Shown: piece after piece, positions 12,507-20,173 of the stretch | Position numbering within the stretch: position 1 is the stretch's first letter | Layout of the letters: the number at the start of each line of letters is the position of its first letter | Made by a program: the position numbers and the translations under genes | The notes under the pieces: model-generated | The model's database searches: none | What the model was told of the DNA's origin: nothing | Seen by the model: the letters and a program-made list of their open reading frames with translations, nothing else | DNA from: a virus | Direction: 5' to 3' (one strand) | Virus record (IMG/VR): IMGVR_UViG_3300035698_020060 | Span: 1-26,685 of that record | Length of the DNA stretch: 26,685 nucleotides

Positions 12507-15260
12507 ATGTTTAATGCAGTAGGGTATAATACACACTATACAAAGTACAATCTTCCACCGATGACAGTCAGGAAGTCAGTTAAAAAGACGGACTCCTGGA
12601 AGAAAGCTGTATTAGATGGATTTGAAATGATTGCAACAGAACAGTGGCAAGAAAATTTGGAATTCTTTGACCTCTACCGGATGGTAGACGGGCGATTAAC
12701 TTATCAAGAACTCTCAGAGGTTGCCCCACATTTTGATGGTATTCAGTCTGTTTTAGATGGGGTAGGCATCCCATCATTTCTTCGTCACTATGATGTTGTA
12801 GGGATTATCCTAAAAGGGATGACTGGGATACTCATTCAGATGCAGGATAAGTTCCATGTAACAGATACGGGAGAGGTCGCAGAAAGTGAATTCATGAGAT
12901 ATAAGAATGACAAGCTCCGAGAGATGCTTTCACAAGTCATTCAAAATTCAATAAATTTAAGATTAGCTCAAGCAGGGTTTGATAAAGACATGAGTAAGTT
13001 TGCTTCACAAGAGGAGCAACAACAATACATGGAACAACTCCGTGCTGCACAAGAGAAATTTTCACCAAAAGACACAGTTGACTCGACTAAGAAGACATTT
13101 AAGACAATTGGAATTAAATGGGGAGAGCAAACACTAGAGCGGGACAAAGAAAGGTTTGATACACAATACATTGATAAGGAGAATTTTAAAGACTTCTTTA
13201 CGATGGGCAGATGCTTTAGGCATCATCGAATAGGTTTTGATGATTACAGCATAGAGAAATGGGATGCAAGAAATGTGTATTTCTCAAAAGAACTCAACGC
13301 TAGGATTGCCCACAAAGGAGAATATATAGGACTTATTGATTTTATGACTCCTGCACAAGTTATTCGGACACATGGACACCTTATACCAACAGAAACACAG
13401 AAACAGCTTTTAGGTGGCAACCCGGACTGGAAGGACTTTATGGGTACTGGACATCAGTCTGGTACTATTGAGCAGTCAATCAAGTCAAACTTCAATACTC
13501 AGGCGAGAGTCCCTTTTAGTGGATATCACGAATACAATATGTATTTAGGTCTGCAGGAGGAAACTGGCGTAGCCCTTGGGGTACAGACACTTTTTAATGA
13601 GGATGGATCAACAACTACAAGAGATAGATTCCTCCCGAAAATGGCTGGGAATATACAGGGGTCTGCCTATGGCTCATACGCAAGAGTTTTAAGGGATGAT
13701 TTTGAACACCGTGACGATCTATGCCAAGTTACTGAAACATATTTTAGAGCCTATGATCTACATGGGTATTTAACATACCCAGATGAATATGGGACAATGG
13801 TTACCGAGGAAGTGACAGAAGACATTCTTCCGGGATTCTTGAAAGATAATAATATCAAGCAAACATATAAGGAGTCAATCGTTGAGATAGTTGATGGTTT
13901 TGAACCAAACACCTTAAAGTGGATCTACAAGCCTGTCGTCTACAAAGGCGTTAAGGTACAATGCGGATTACTAAAAGACCCACTTTACTTGCAGTGTGAG
14001 GAGTGGGAACACCAGATAAGCGGGGACAGTGAGTTTGATGTATTCTTACCAGTATCCGGATTTATCGGGGAGTCTATTGCTAAGAAGATAGAGCCGTATC
14101 AAGCACAGCATAACCTCTACATGAACCAGGTTTATAGCTTGGTTGAGAAAGAGATTGGTATTTTCTTCTTGATGGATGTTGCAATGATTCCATCACAATA
14201 TGCAGAATGGGGTGATGCAGGGGATGCATTCATGGCAATGCGGAATATTGCAAAAGAGGTTGGGATATTACCTAGTTCGAGCTCCCCGGATAAGCAAGGC
14301 GTACAGAACCCACATAATCACATCGGAGCATATAATCTATCGAACTCCTCTCAAATCAATGACAGGGTGAGACTAGCAGAGTTTGTTCAAGGGAAGGCGT
14401 ATGAAGTTGTAGGGATGAATCAGACAATCCTTAAACAGCCAACTAAATACGAGACTGCGGAGGGTGTAAAACAAAGCCAGGAAGCAGGCTATGCACAGAT
14501 GGCTGAGATATATGAGGACTTCAATAAGTTTATGAAGGCCTCAAAGGAATTGCATTTATCTGTTGCACAGTATGCGCAGAGTAATAATAAAGACATCAGT
14601 TTGTATTACACAAAATCTGATGGCTCCATTGAGTTCCTTAAAGCAACCGATCCAAGCTTCCCACTTAGACGTATTGGAATTATTGCTACAATGGATTCCT
14701 CTAAACGAAAAGAATTAGAGCAATTCAAGGCATACGTACTAAGCACAAACACATTGGCAACTGATACGATTGAGATAGCAAAACTAATCTCATCTGATGC
14801 TATGGTAGAAGCTGTTGAAATCACGAAACTATCTCAAGAACGAAGAGAGGCTAGAGAGGACATGATAAGAGGTCAATCGCAACAAGCACAACAACAAGAT
14901 ATCGAGGCTAAAAAGGAAATTGCAAAAGCAGAGATAGAACAAATTGCTTATGAGAGAGAGAAGGACCGTGAGTCTAAAATCCTTATAGCGGAAATTAACT
15001 CACTAGGAAGAGCAGCGGACAAGCAATCTGATGAAGTTGGTATCAGGAATATCCAACAGGCTTCTGATCAAGCTATCAAGATAAATAAGAACCAAACTGA
15101 TCAGGAAATAGCTAATGCGAAGTTGGAGTTAGAGGATAAGAAACTAACACAATCACAAGCCCTTGCAATGGAGAAGCTGAAGTTAGAAGCACGTAAGATA
15201 GAGGAAAAAGTGAAGGACCGGACAAGCAAGGAATACATCGCAACAATCAACAAAAATTAA
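12507..15260 (+). CDS. portal protein, large form
   Basis: The gene lies directly after TerL and before a scaffold-like and a capsid gene, the classical portal position. At 917 aa it is far longer than typical 400-700 aa portals, but similar in size to those of crAss-like phages. The N-terminal part includes FLRHYDVVGIILKGMTGIL, followed by a charged segment with ESEFMRYKNDKLREML, a pattern of that portal group. The last 130 residues (AREDMIRGQSQQAQQQ onwards) are a long Lys/Glu/Gln-rich coiled coil, probably in the portal barrel. The protein forms the dodecameric ring through which DNA enters. Assignment rests on position, size and coiled coil more than on a catalytic signature. Confidence 0.8.
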   Translation: MFNAVGYNTHYTKYNLPPMTVRKSVKKTDSWKKAVLDGFEMIATEQWQENLEFFDLYRMVDGRLTYQELSEVAPHFDGIQSVLDGVGIPSFLRHYDVVGIILKGMTGILIQMQDKFHVTDTGEVAESEFMRYKNDKLREMLSQVIQNSINLRLAQAGFDKDMSKFASQEEQQQYMEQLRAAQEKFSPKDTVDSTKKTFKTIGIKWGEQTLERDKERFDTQYIDKENFKDFFTMGRCFRHHRIGFDDYSIEKWDARNVYFSKELNARIAHKGEYIGLIDFMTPAQVIRTHGHLIPTETQKQLLGGNPDWKDFMGTGHQSGTIEQSIKSNFNTQARVPFSGYHEYNMYLGLQEETGVALGVQTLFNEDGSTTTRDRFLPKMAGNIQGSAYGSYARVLRDDFEHRDDLCQVTETYFRAYDLHGYLTYPDEYGTMVTEEVTEDILPGFLKDNNIKQTYKESIVEIVDGFEPNTLKWIYKPVVYKGVKVQCGLLKDPLYLQCEEWEHQISGDSEFDVFLPVSGFIGESIAKKIEPYQAQHNLYMNQVYSLVEKEIGIFFLMDVAMIPSQYAEWGDAGDAFMAMRNIAKEVGILPSSSSPDKQGVQNPHNHIGAYNLSNSSQINDRVRLAEFVQGKAYEVVGMNQTILKQPTKYETAEGVKQSQEAGYAQMAEIYEDFNKFMKASKELHLSVAQYAQSNNKDISLYYTKSDGSIEFLKATDPSFPLRRIGIIATMDSSKRKELEQFKAYVLSTNTLATDTIEIAKLISSDAMVEAVEITKLSQERREAREDMIRGQSQQAQQQDIEAKKEIAKAEIEQIAYEREKDRESKILIAEINSLGRAADKQSDEVGIRNIQQASDQAIKINKNQTDQEIANAKLELEDKKLTQSQALAMEKLKLEARKIEEKVKDRTSKEYIATINKN

Positions 15261-15391
15261 AATATATAATATTCTCCAATAATGGGGGATTAGAACATAT
15301 AATATTTTACAACTGAGTAAAACTTAATATTATTAGATTTCATATCTAATACATAGATTTTCATAATTAAAAACCATAAAATATATTTGCA
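15261..15391 (+). other. 131-bp A/T-rich intergenic region with hairpin
   Basis: This gap holds an 8-bp hairpin (15331-15338 with 15344-15351; core ATTAGAT/ATCTAAT), two partial copies of ATATAATATT near 15262 and 15298, and the scaffold promoter. The hairpin has no T-tract, so it is not a convincing terminator. No small frame of note is visible. Confidence 0.5.
15359..15389 (+). promoter_or_regulatory. probable promoter for scaffold and capsid genes
   Basis: TATATTTG (15382-15389) is a perfect -7 box. TTTC (15359-15362), one base off TTTG, lies 19 bp upstream. The ATG at 15392 begins only two bases after the box, so either translation is leaderless or the true start is the ATG at 15440. Confidence 0.6.
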
Positions 15392-16540
15392 ATGCCAGAA
15401 ACAGAGAAATCAGCGAAAATTATTGACTTAAACGAATTAATGTCGCAAGAGATTGGTGAAGAACAAGAGGAGGTTAAGCCCTTTGTATATGATCTAGAAC
15501 CTAAAAAAGAAGATCTTTTTGATTTAGGAGATCCGGAAAATGAAGAGGAGGAAGCAGGTGAAGAGGAGGAAGAAAATGAAGAGGAGGAAGAAAATGAAGA
15601 AGAGGAAGAAGGTGAAGAGGAGGAAGAAGGTGAAGAGCCGATAGGAAATTCAAACCACTACATCACCTCACTTAAAAATTTACTTGGAGATAGTGTGACA
15701 CACATCCTACAAGAAAATGAAGCAGGAGAAGAAGTTGAAGTAGCGATTGAGGATATTGATATTACGCAAGAAATTTACGAAGATATTCTTCGAGCGAGAA
15801 TTGAAACAATAGCAGAAGAGGCAAAAGCCAATACCATCTCTACAGAGGGTATATCAGAGTTCACACGAGAACTTATAGAAATTGACAGATTAGGAGGAGA
15901 TGTAAGTACATTGTTGAAGTCCAAAGAGACTTATACAGATGTTCTCGACCAACTAGATTTAACCAAAGTTGAAGACCAAAAGAAAGCTGTTTACCTGCGA
16001 TTAAAAGCGGAAGGTAGCCGATCAGATGAAGAAATTGACATCTTGATTAGTGGATATGAAACAAAAGGATTACTAGTAAGTAAAGCAGAGATATCTGATA
16101 AGGAGATTAGAGACGCTATACAAGGACAAGTTGATCAGGCTAAAGAGGTTGCAAACAAGCAACGGGAAGATAGGGAGAAGTTGATTAAAGACTATGAAAA
16201 AGATTTAGTCAAGAGCTTAGATCAGTTTGAACTGGATGATAAGATTAAGAAAAAGTTGGCTAAAGAGTCAATTAAAAGGGATGATAAGGGGCGATTTGAA
16301 GTTGATAACCTTTATTTCCAAATGAAACAGGATCCAGACTTAGCTGCAAAACTTATGCTCTTCATTTATGACATGGCGGAGTACAACAAGCAGATAAGCA
16401 AGGAAGTGAAAAAAGAGGTACAGTTGAAAGGTGCAAAAACACTGTCTCTAGTCAAAAGAAAGATTGATGGGGGCAGTTCAAAACAGACTAACAGGAGTGC
16501 AGCTAAATCTGTGTTATTAGCAGATTTAGAGAGAGGTTAA
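15392..16540 (+). CDS. acidic scaffold-like head protein
   Basis: The gene lies between portal and capsid, where scaffolds and head proteases are found. The protein is acidic, with an almost pure Glu stretch (residues 51-82) in six-residue repeats. It then becomes helical and Lys/Glu-rich, with a long coiled coil at about 235-320 (QVDQAKEVANKQREDREKLI). The basic C-terminus (LKGAKTLSLVKRKIDGG onwards) is the usual capsid-binding part of scaffolds. No protease triad was seen. The ATG at 15392 almost touches a -7 promoter box; a shorter form starting at residue 17 cannot be excluded. Function inferred from position and composition. Confidence 0.7.
   Translation: MPETEKSAKIIDLNELMSQEIGEEQEEVKPFVYDLEPKKEDLFDLGDPENEEEEAGEEEEENEEEEENEEEEEGEEEEEGEEPIGNSNHYITSLKNLLGDSVTHILQENEAGEEVEVAIEDIDITQEIYEDILRARIETIAEEAKANTISTEGISEFTRELIEIDRLGGDVSTLLKSKETYTDVLDQLDLTKVEDQKKAVYLRLKAEGSRSDEEIDILISGYETKGLLVSKAEISDKEIRDAIQGQVDQAKEVANKQREDREKLIKDYEKDLVKSLDQFELDDKIKKKLAKESIKRDDKGRFEVDNLYFQMKQDPDLAAKLMLFIYDMAEYNKQISKEVKKEVQLKGAKTLSLVKRKIDGGSSKQTNRSAAKSVLLADLERG
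15542..15631 (+). repeat. five 18-bp tandem repeats encoding EEEEEN/G
   Basis: Five successive 18-bp units encode residues 51-80 of the scaffold-like protein (EEEEAG, EEEEEN, EEEEEN, EEEEEG, EEEEEG). The unit is a multiple of three, so copy-number change by slippage would keep the frame. Confidence 0.85.
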
Positions 16541-16566
16541 ACGATAAATTAATAAATAACAAAACG

Positions 16567-18267
16567 ATGAATAAGTTTGATATCAAACAAGTAGTAAATG
16601 GAGATTCCGTAATTGGGTTCACGTCAGCAAAAGAGATGAAAACTCAAGGTTGGTTGGACGCAGCTAAAGTTTCTGCCTATTTGACAGGAGGAGAAGGAAG
16701 TCCTCATAAAAAACACCTTGGGATGATTAATCTCTTCAACACAACGCATGATGTATCAGTACCTTTTATGAGGAACTTATTCGAAAACTCTGCGGTATTA
16801 TCATGCGAAGAAGGCGAATCAATCACGTATGATTTACCGGTTAACCGCTCAAAGACTAAAACTTATACGGCAGTTGATACTTCTAATAAAACAGAAGCGC
16901 CGGGTATAGATGAGTCATACTTTGAATTGATTCTCTCAACAGAGTTCACAAAAGGTGATATTCTAACTTATGACCCACAATTTGGGGAGCAAGTAGTTGT
17001 ATCAAGTGAGCATGAAATTGAAAGAGTTGGAGAGAACTACAAACACTTTGTACAGTACTCTACAAACAACCGTAATGCATCTTTTCCAAAGCAATGGTTG
17101 ACTGCGGGTATTAACTACATGAAAGTTGGTAATGTAATAGCCGAGTTTGATACAACTTTCTCTTCTATTACAATGTTGAAAGGACCAGCTGGTTCAATAA
17201 CTAGTGAATTTATCTTAGGTTCACCAAGAAGTGTTGAAACATACACAACTGCTAAGGCAGCTCGAATGCACTCACCAGGTTTAAATATGGTTGCAGATGA
17301 CATTAGAGAGTCTGCAAATAGAGAGTTAGATGCATTAGGTGGGAAAGACCGCAACATGTTCTTTGTCGCTAAATTAGACAAAGGAGGAAAAGGATTCAAG
17401 GATGCTAACATGAAAATCGGGGCCACTTTAGAGTACCTTGCAATCATGGAGCTGTACAAAATGGAGACTTACTCGTTATTGTTTGCAAAAGCAGCTACGA
17501 TCCAAAGCTCTAATGGGGTTAAGCGTATCAATGAGGGTGTGTGGCACCAAATTAGACGTGGAAAGATCATTAAATACTCAAGACCAGGGGCGATCACTCT
17601 TGAGCATTTGTATGAAGCAGCTGAGTACATCTACAAAAACAGCTCTATCGAACCGAAAGACCGTGTTATCGAATTTGAGGCAGGGTGGTATGCATACCAA
17701 AATGTTATGCAGTTGTTCAGCAAAGAGGCACTATCACAATTAGGAGCTATGCCAGTTGGAGTATTCGGAGACTCAATGCAAACACAAGACAAATTGTTCA
17801 CAGGAAACCTCGACGATTTGGCAATGCAAGCAGTTCAAATTCGTTCTGTACTCTTCCCGGGAATTGGGCGTGTTAAAGTAACACACAGCTCCTCTATGGA
17901 TTACCAACCGTTAGCTGATCGTAATTCATCAGGGATGTTTGGGGAAGGTTTGGCACAAACTTCATATTCACTGACAATCTCAGATGCAACTAAACCAGAG
18001 TACACTAACGTGGCTAGTAAGGTTAAAGGAGCAAACTTGGTAGAAGGTGGTGCACGTAACGCAAATATCTACTATGTTGCACCAGAGGGTGGTAACTTGA
18101 TCTACGGATATGAGCAAGGACGACAAGAGAATGGTGCACAAAGAGCTGACATTGTATCTTCTTTGAAGTATATGGGAAGAACGTTCTGGGCAACCTCAAC
18201 CTCAGCAGCTCTTGTTTTGGATACAACTCGATACATTACAATTGAACTCTCTACACTTGGTAGATAG
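16567..18267 (+). CDS. major capsid protein candidate
   Basis: The gene directly follows the scaffold-like gene, is 566 aa long and is followed by a strong terminator, as expected for a highly expressed capsid gene. The sequence starts MNKFDIKQVVNGDSVIGF and contains a mid-protein E-x-x-A-x-R-E-L-D-type helix (RESANRELDALGG), long beta segments and a hydrophobic C-terminal part (FWATSTSAALVLDTTRY) common in HK97-fold capsids. It has only one Cys, unlike the virion proteins further downstream. Codon use favours A/T-ending codons smoothly across the gene. I cannot identify the HK97 fold directly from sequence; position, length and terminator are the support. Confidence 0.75.
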   Translation: MNKFDIKQVVNGDSVIGFTSAKEMKTQGWLDAAKVSAYLTGGEGSPHKKHLGMINLFNTTHDVSVPFMRNLFENSAVLSCEEGESITYDLPVNRSKTKTYTAVDTSNKTEAPGIDESYFELILSTEFTKGDILTYDPQFGEQVVVSSEHEIERVGENYKHFVQYSTNNRNASFPKQWLTAGINYMKVGNVIAEFDTTFSSITMLKGPAGSITSEFILGSPRSVETYTTAKAARMHSPGLNMVADDIRESANRELDALGGKDRNMFFVAKLDKGGKGFKDANMKIGATLEYLAIMELYKMETYSLLFAKAATIQSSNGVKRINEGVWHQIRRGKIIKYSRPGAITLEHLYEAAEYIYKNSSIEPKDRVIEFEAGWYAYQNVMQLFSKEALSQLGAMPVGVFGDSMQTQDKLFTGNLDDLAMQAVQIRSVLFPGIGRVKVTHSSSMDYQPLADRNSSGMFGEGLAQTSYSLTISDATKPEYTNVASKVKGANLVEGGARNANIYYVAPEGGNLIYGYEQGRQENGAQRADIVSSLKYMGRTFWATSTSAALVLDTTRYITIELSTLGR

Positions 18268-18285
18268 GTAAATAATTTTTAAGGG

Positions 18286-18316
18286 AAAGGTGTGTTGGAA
18301 ACTTCACACCTTTTTT
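18286..18316 (+). terminator. intrinsic terminator after the capsid gene
   Basis: AAAGGTGTG (18286-18294) pairs perfectly with CACACCTTT (18305-18313) around a 10-nt loop and is followed by a T-tract to 18316. It lies 19 bp after the capsid stop codon and just before the next promoter, so it closes the scaffold-capsid unit. Confidence 0.88.
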
Positions 18317-18336
18317 ATTGTATAAAATCTAATTTT

Positions 18337-18368
18337 TTTGGAGCAATCTCTATAATAAGTTAAATTTG
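18337..18368 (+). promoter_or_regulatory. consensus Bacteroidetes promoter downstream of the terminator
   Basis: TTTG (18337-18340), 20 bp, TAAATTTG (18361-18368): a full consensus match immediately after the capsid terminator. It shows that an in-frame TTG at 18366, inside the -7 box, cannot be the start of the next gene; the ATG at 18399 is used instead. Confidence 0.85.
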
Positions 18369-18398
18369 GACTTTCAGAATAAAAACCAAATCAGTGAT

Positions 18399-19364
18399 AT
18401 GAGTGATAAAAAATTATTATTTGAACTCCATGGGATGAAGATCATGGATGATTCAATCTACCTAGTTGTGGATAAGCGGGATTATAGCGCCCCATCTGGA
18501 TTCCAGGAAAGGGGTATTACAAAATTACCTTCTGATGGAGTTGGTGTAACTTTTCACGCACCTTATAAAAGGATCACTGCAACTACCGGCACATGGGATA
18601 CAGGTTTCTACTCTCTGTCACCATGCTATGAAGGAGTTCCTACATCAAATGTGGATGCGATTGTTGCTGGACTAACAAAAAATTTGGTACAACCCTACCG
18701 ACAAGCGACTGGTGACGAGAATGCACTAGGACAACACAACAATGACTTCTTTGACAAAACAAACTGGAATGTCTACGAAGGAAAGAGATTTAAAACAAAA
18801 AACCCTGCGGACAGGATAGCTTTATACTTCGCACTTTTAACAAAAGAGCTTGCTCCAAAGGATAAGAAGGATGACTCTACATTCATAACAGCTGCGTATA
18901 TCGTAGTTGATGTTGACCAAAATGTTAAAAAGCGTGATGAAGTAGCTTCTTTGGAATTTGAGGCAATTGGCTTATTTGAAGCACTTTACAGAACAGATCC
19001 AACTAAGTTGAGTAAGATGCTCTACTACTTAAGAGGTAGTGCTATTGCAGAGGATATTGATATCAGTGCATATAGGAGTATATTCAAATCCTACATTTCC
19101 GGAACACCCGCTAATATTGAGGCATTCCTCGCACTTGATAAAGAGTGCCAAACAGAAAAAGGGATTGCTCGAATAAACATCTACCAAGCGTTGAAGGTTA
19201 ACAATACACGTAATCCAAAGCTGACTACATCAAACGGAATAATCTACTACGGAGATGTAGAGGTAGGCGCTGACCTTAAAACAGCAGCAGCAAACATTAC
19301 GATCAATCCAGAAATGGCGCAAATTAAGAAAGAGATCCTATTTGGTGAACTAGGCGAGAAATAG
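18399..19364 (+). CDS. 321-aa virion or head-completion protein, unknown family
   Basis: The start at 18399 (MSDKKLLFELHGMKIMDD) is set by the promoter whose -7 box covers the only upstream alternative. The protein mixes beta strands and helices with a Lys/Asp-rich middle (KELAPKDKKDDS) and has two cysteines. No catalytic motif is visible and I do not recognise the family. Following the capsid and preceding a connector-like protein, it most likely belongs to the virion, perhaps as a decoration or connector protein. It is separated from the next gene by 14 bp and presumably co-transcribed with it. Confidence 0.7.
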   Translation: MSDKKLLFELHGMKIMDDSIYLVVDKRDYSAPSGFQERGITKLPSDGVGVTFHAPYKRITATTGTWDTGFYSLSPCYEGVPTSNVDAIVAGLTKNLVQPYRQATGDENALGQHNNDFFDKTNWNVYEGKRFKTKNPADRIALYFALLTKELAPKDKKDDSTFITAAYIVVDVDQNVKKRDEVASLEFEAIGLFEALYRTDPTKLSKMLYYLRGSAIAEDIDISAYRSIFKSYISGTPANIEAFLALDKECQTEKGIARINIYQALKVNNTRNPKLTTSNGIIYYGDVEVGADLKTAAANITINPEMAQIKKEILFGELGEK

Positions 19365-19378
19365 TTTAAAACTAGACG

Positions 19379-20044
19379 ATGAATATAGCAGAAGTATACC
19401 TAAGATTTAATCAGTATATTAATGGGAATGCCACTAACAACAATATCAGTGTGGATAAGCCCAGGTTTGTACTCTTATACAATGCTGCACAAATTCGGTT
19501 TCTAGAGAATGTATTAGACAAAAGGAATGATGACAGCATCCGCTATGTTTCAGACCTTCTTGTGGTAGATAAAGCAATTGGAAAAGTGGGGGATAAAAAA
19601 ACCCACTCTTCCTTTGCACTACCAAAAAATTATTTCGATCATGCAAGTGCATGGGCAGAGGCTTCCAAAGATGGGTGCTCTGACCGTATTAAATTGTTTG
19701 AAGTAAAGCCGGAGGATATTGAGGAACTGTATGTAGATGATAGCTCTGAGCCTTCCTTTAAGTATAGAGAGACTTTTTACTTGACATCAGAAGATAACTT
19801 TCTTGTGTACAGAAAAGGCTTCACGATTGATAAGGTATTCCTAACATATTATAGAGAGCCAAATAGGGTTGATATTGAAGGGTACATCCATCTAGATAAT
19901 AGTGCCTCATCTAACATTGATCCAGAGCTTCCTGAAAAGGCCATTGAAAAAATTCTTCGAATAATGGCAAAAGAGGTTTCGATAAATTCTGGAAACGCTA
20001 CGCAAGCACAGCTTGATAATGCAAGGATAAATTCCCCTGTATAA
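19379..20044 (+). CDS. head-tail connector/adaptor-like protein
   Basis: The beginning (MNIAEVYLRFNQYINGNA, then FVLLYNAAQIRFLENVL) is helical and is followed by a beta-rich centre with SSFALPKNYFDHASAWAEA and KVFLTYYREPNRVDI, then a helical end. This helix, strand, helix order, with a phrase of the type F-L-T-Y-Y-R-x-P, is common in head-tail adaptor or ring proteins of large podoviruses. At 221 aa the length fits. It follows the 321-aa protein in one unit and precedes a promoter for the 758-aa protein. The assignment is a family resemblance, not a proven fold. Confidence 0.55.
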   Translation: MNIAEVYLRFNQYINGNATNNNISVDKPRFVLLYNAAQIRFLENVLDKRNDDSIRYVSDLLVVDKAIGKVGDKKTHSSFALPKNYFDHASAWAEASKDGCSDRIKLFEVKPEDIEELYVDDSSEPSFKYRETFYLTSEDNFLVYRKGFTIDKVFLTYYREPNRVDIEGYIHLDNSASSNIDPELPEKAIEKILRIMAKEVSINSGNATQAQLDNARINSPV

Positions 20045-20068
20045 AAACATTAGATAAACTGTAATCTT

Positions 20069-20100
20069 TTTGCAAAAAAGATAAAGACTGTTTATATTTG
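20069..20100 (+). promoter_or_regulatory. consensus promoter for the 758-aa virion protein
   Basis: TTTG (20069-20072), 20 bp, TATATTTG (20093-20100): a full consensus match. The ATG at 20174 lies 73 bases further on, the longest leader in the window, with an A-rich end before the start codon. Confidence 0.85.
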
Positions 20101-20173
20101 CAACATCAGATTTAAGTAGCGTTCTGCTACAACATTCTTTAACAAGAAATTTTTAAACTAAAACATAACAAAA

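Noticed and set aside
15542-15631. Tandem repeats as a CRISPR or regulatory array
   Set aside because: The units are contiguous without spacers, keep the reading frame and encode poly-Glu, so they are a coding repeat.
18366-18398. TTG start for the 321-aa protein
   Set aside because: The TTG is part of the -7 box TAAATTTG, so it would not be transcribed from that promoter. The ATG at 18399 is the first sensible start.
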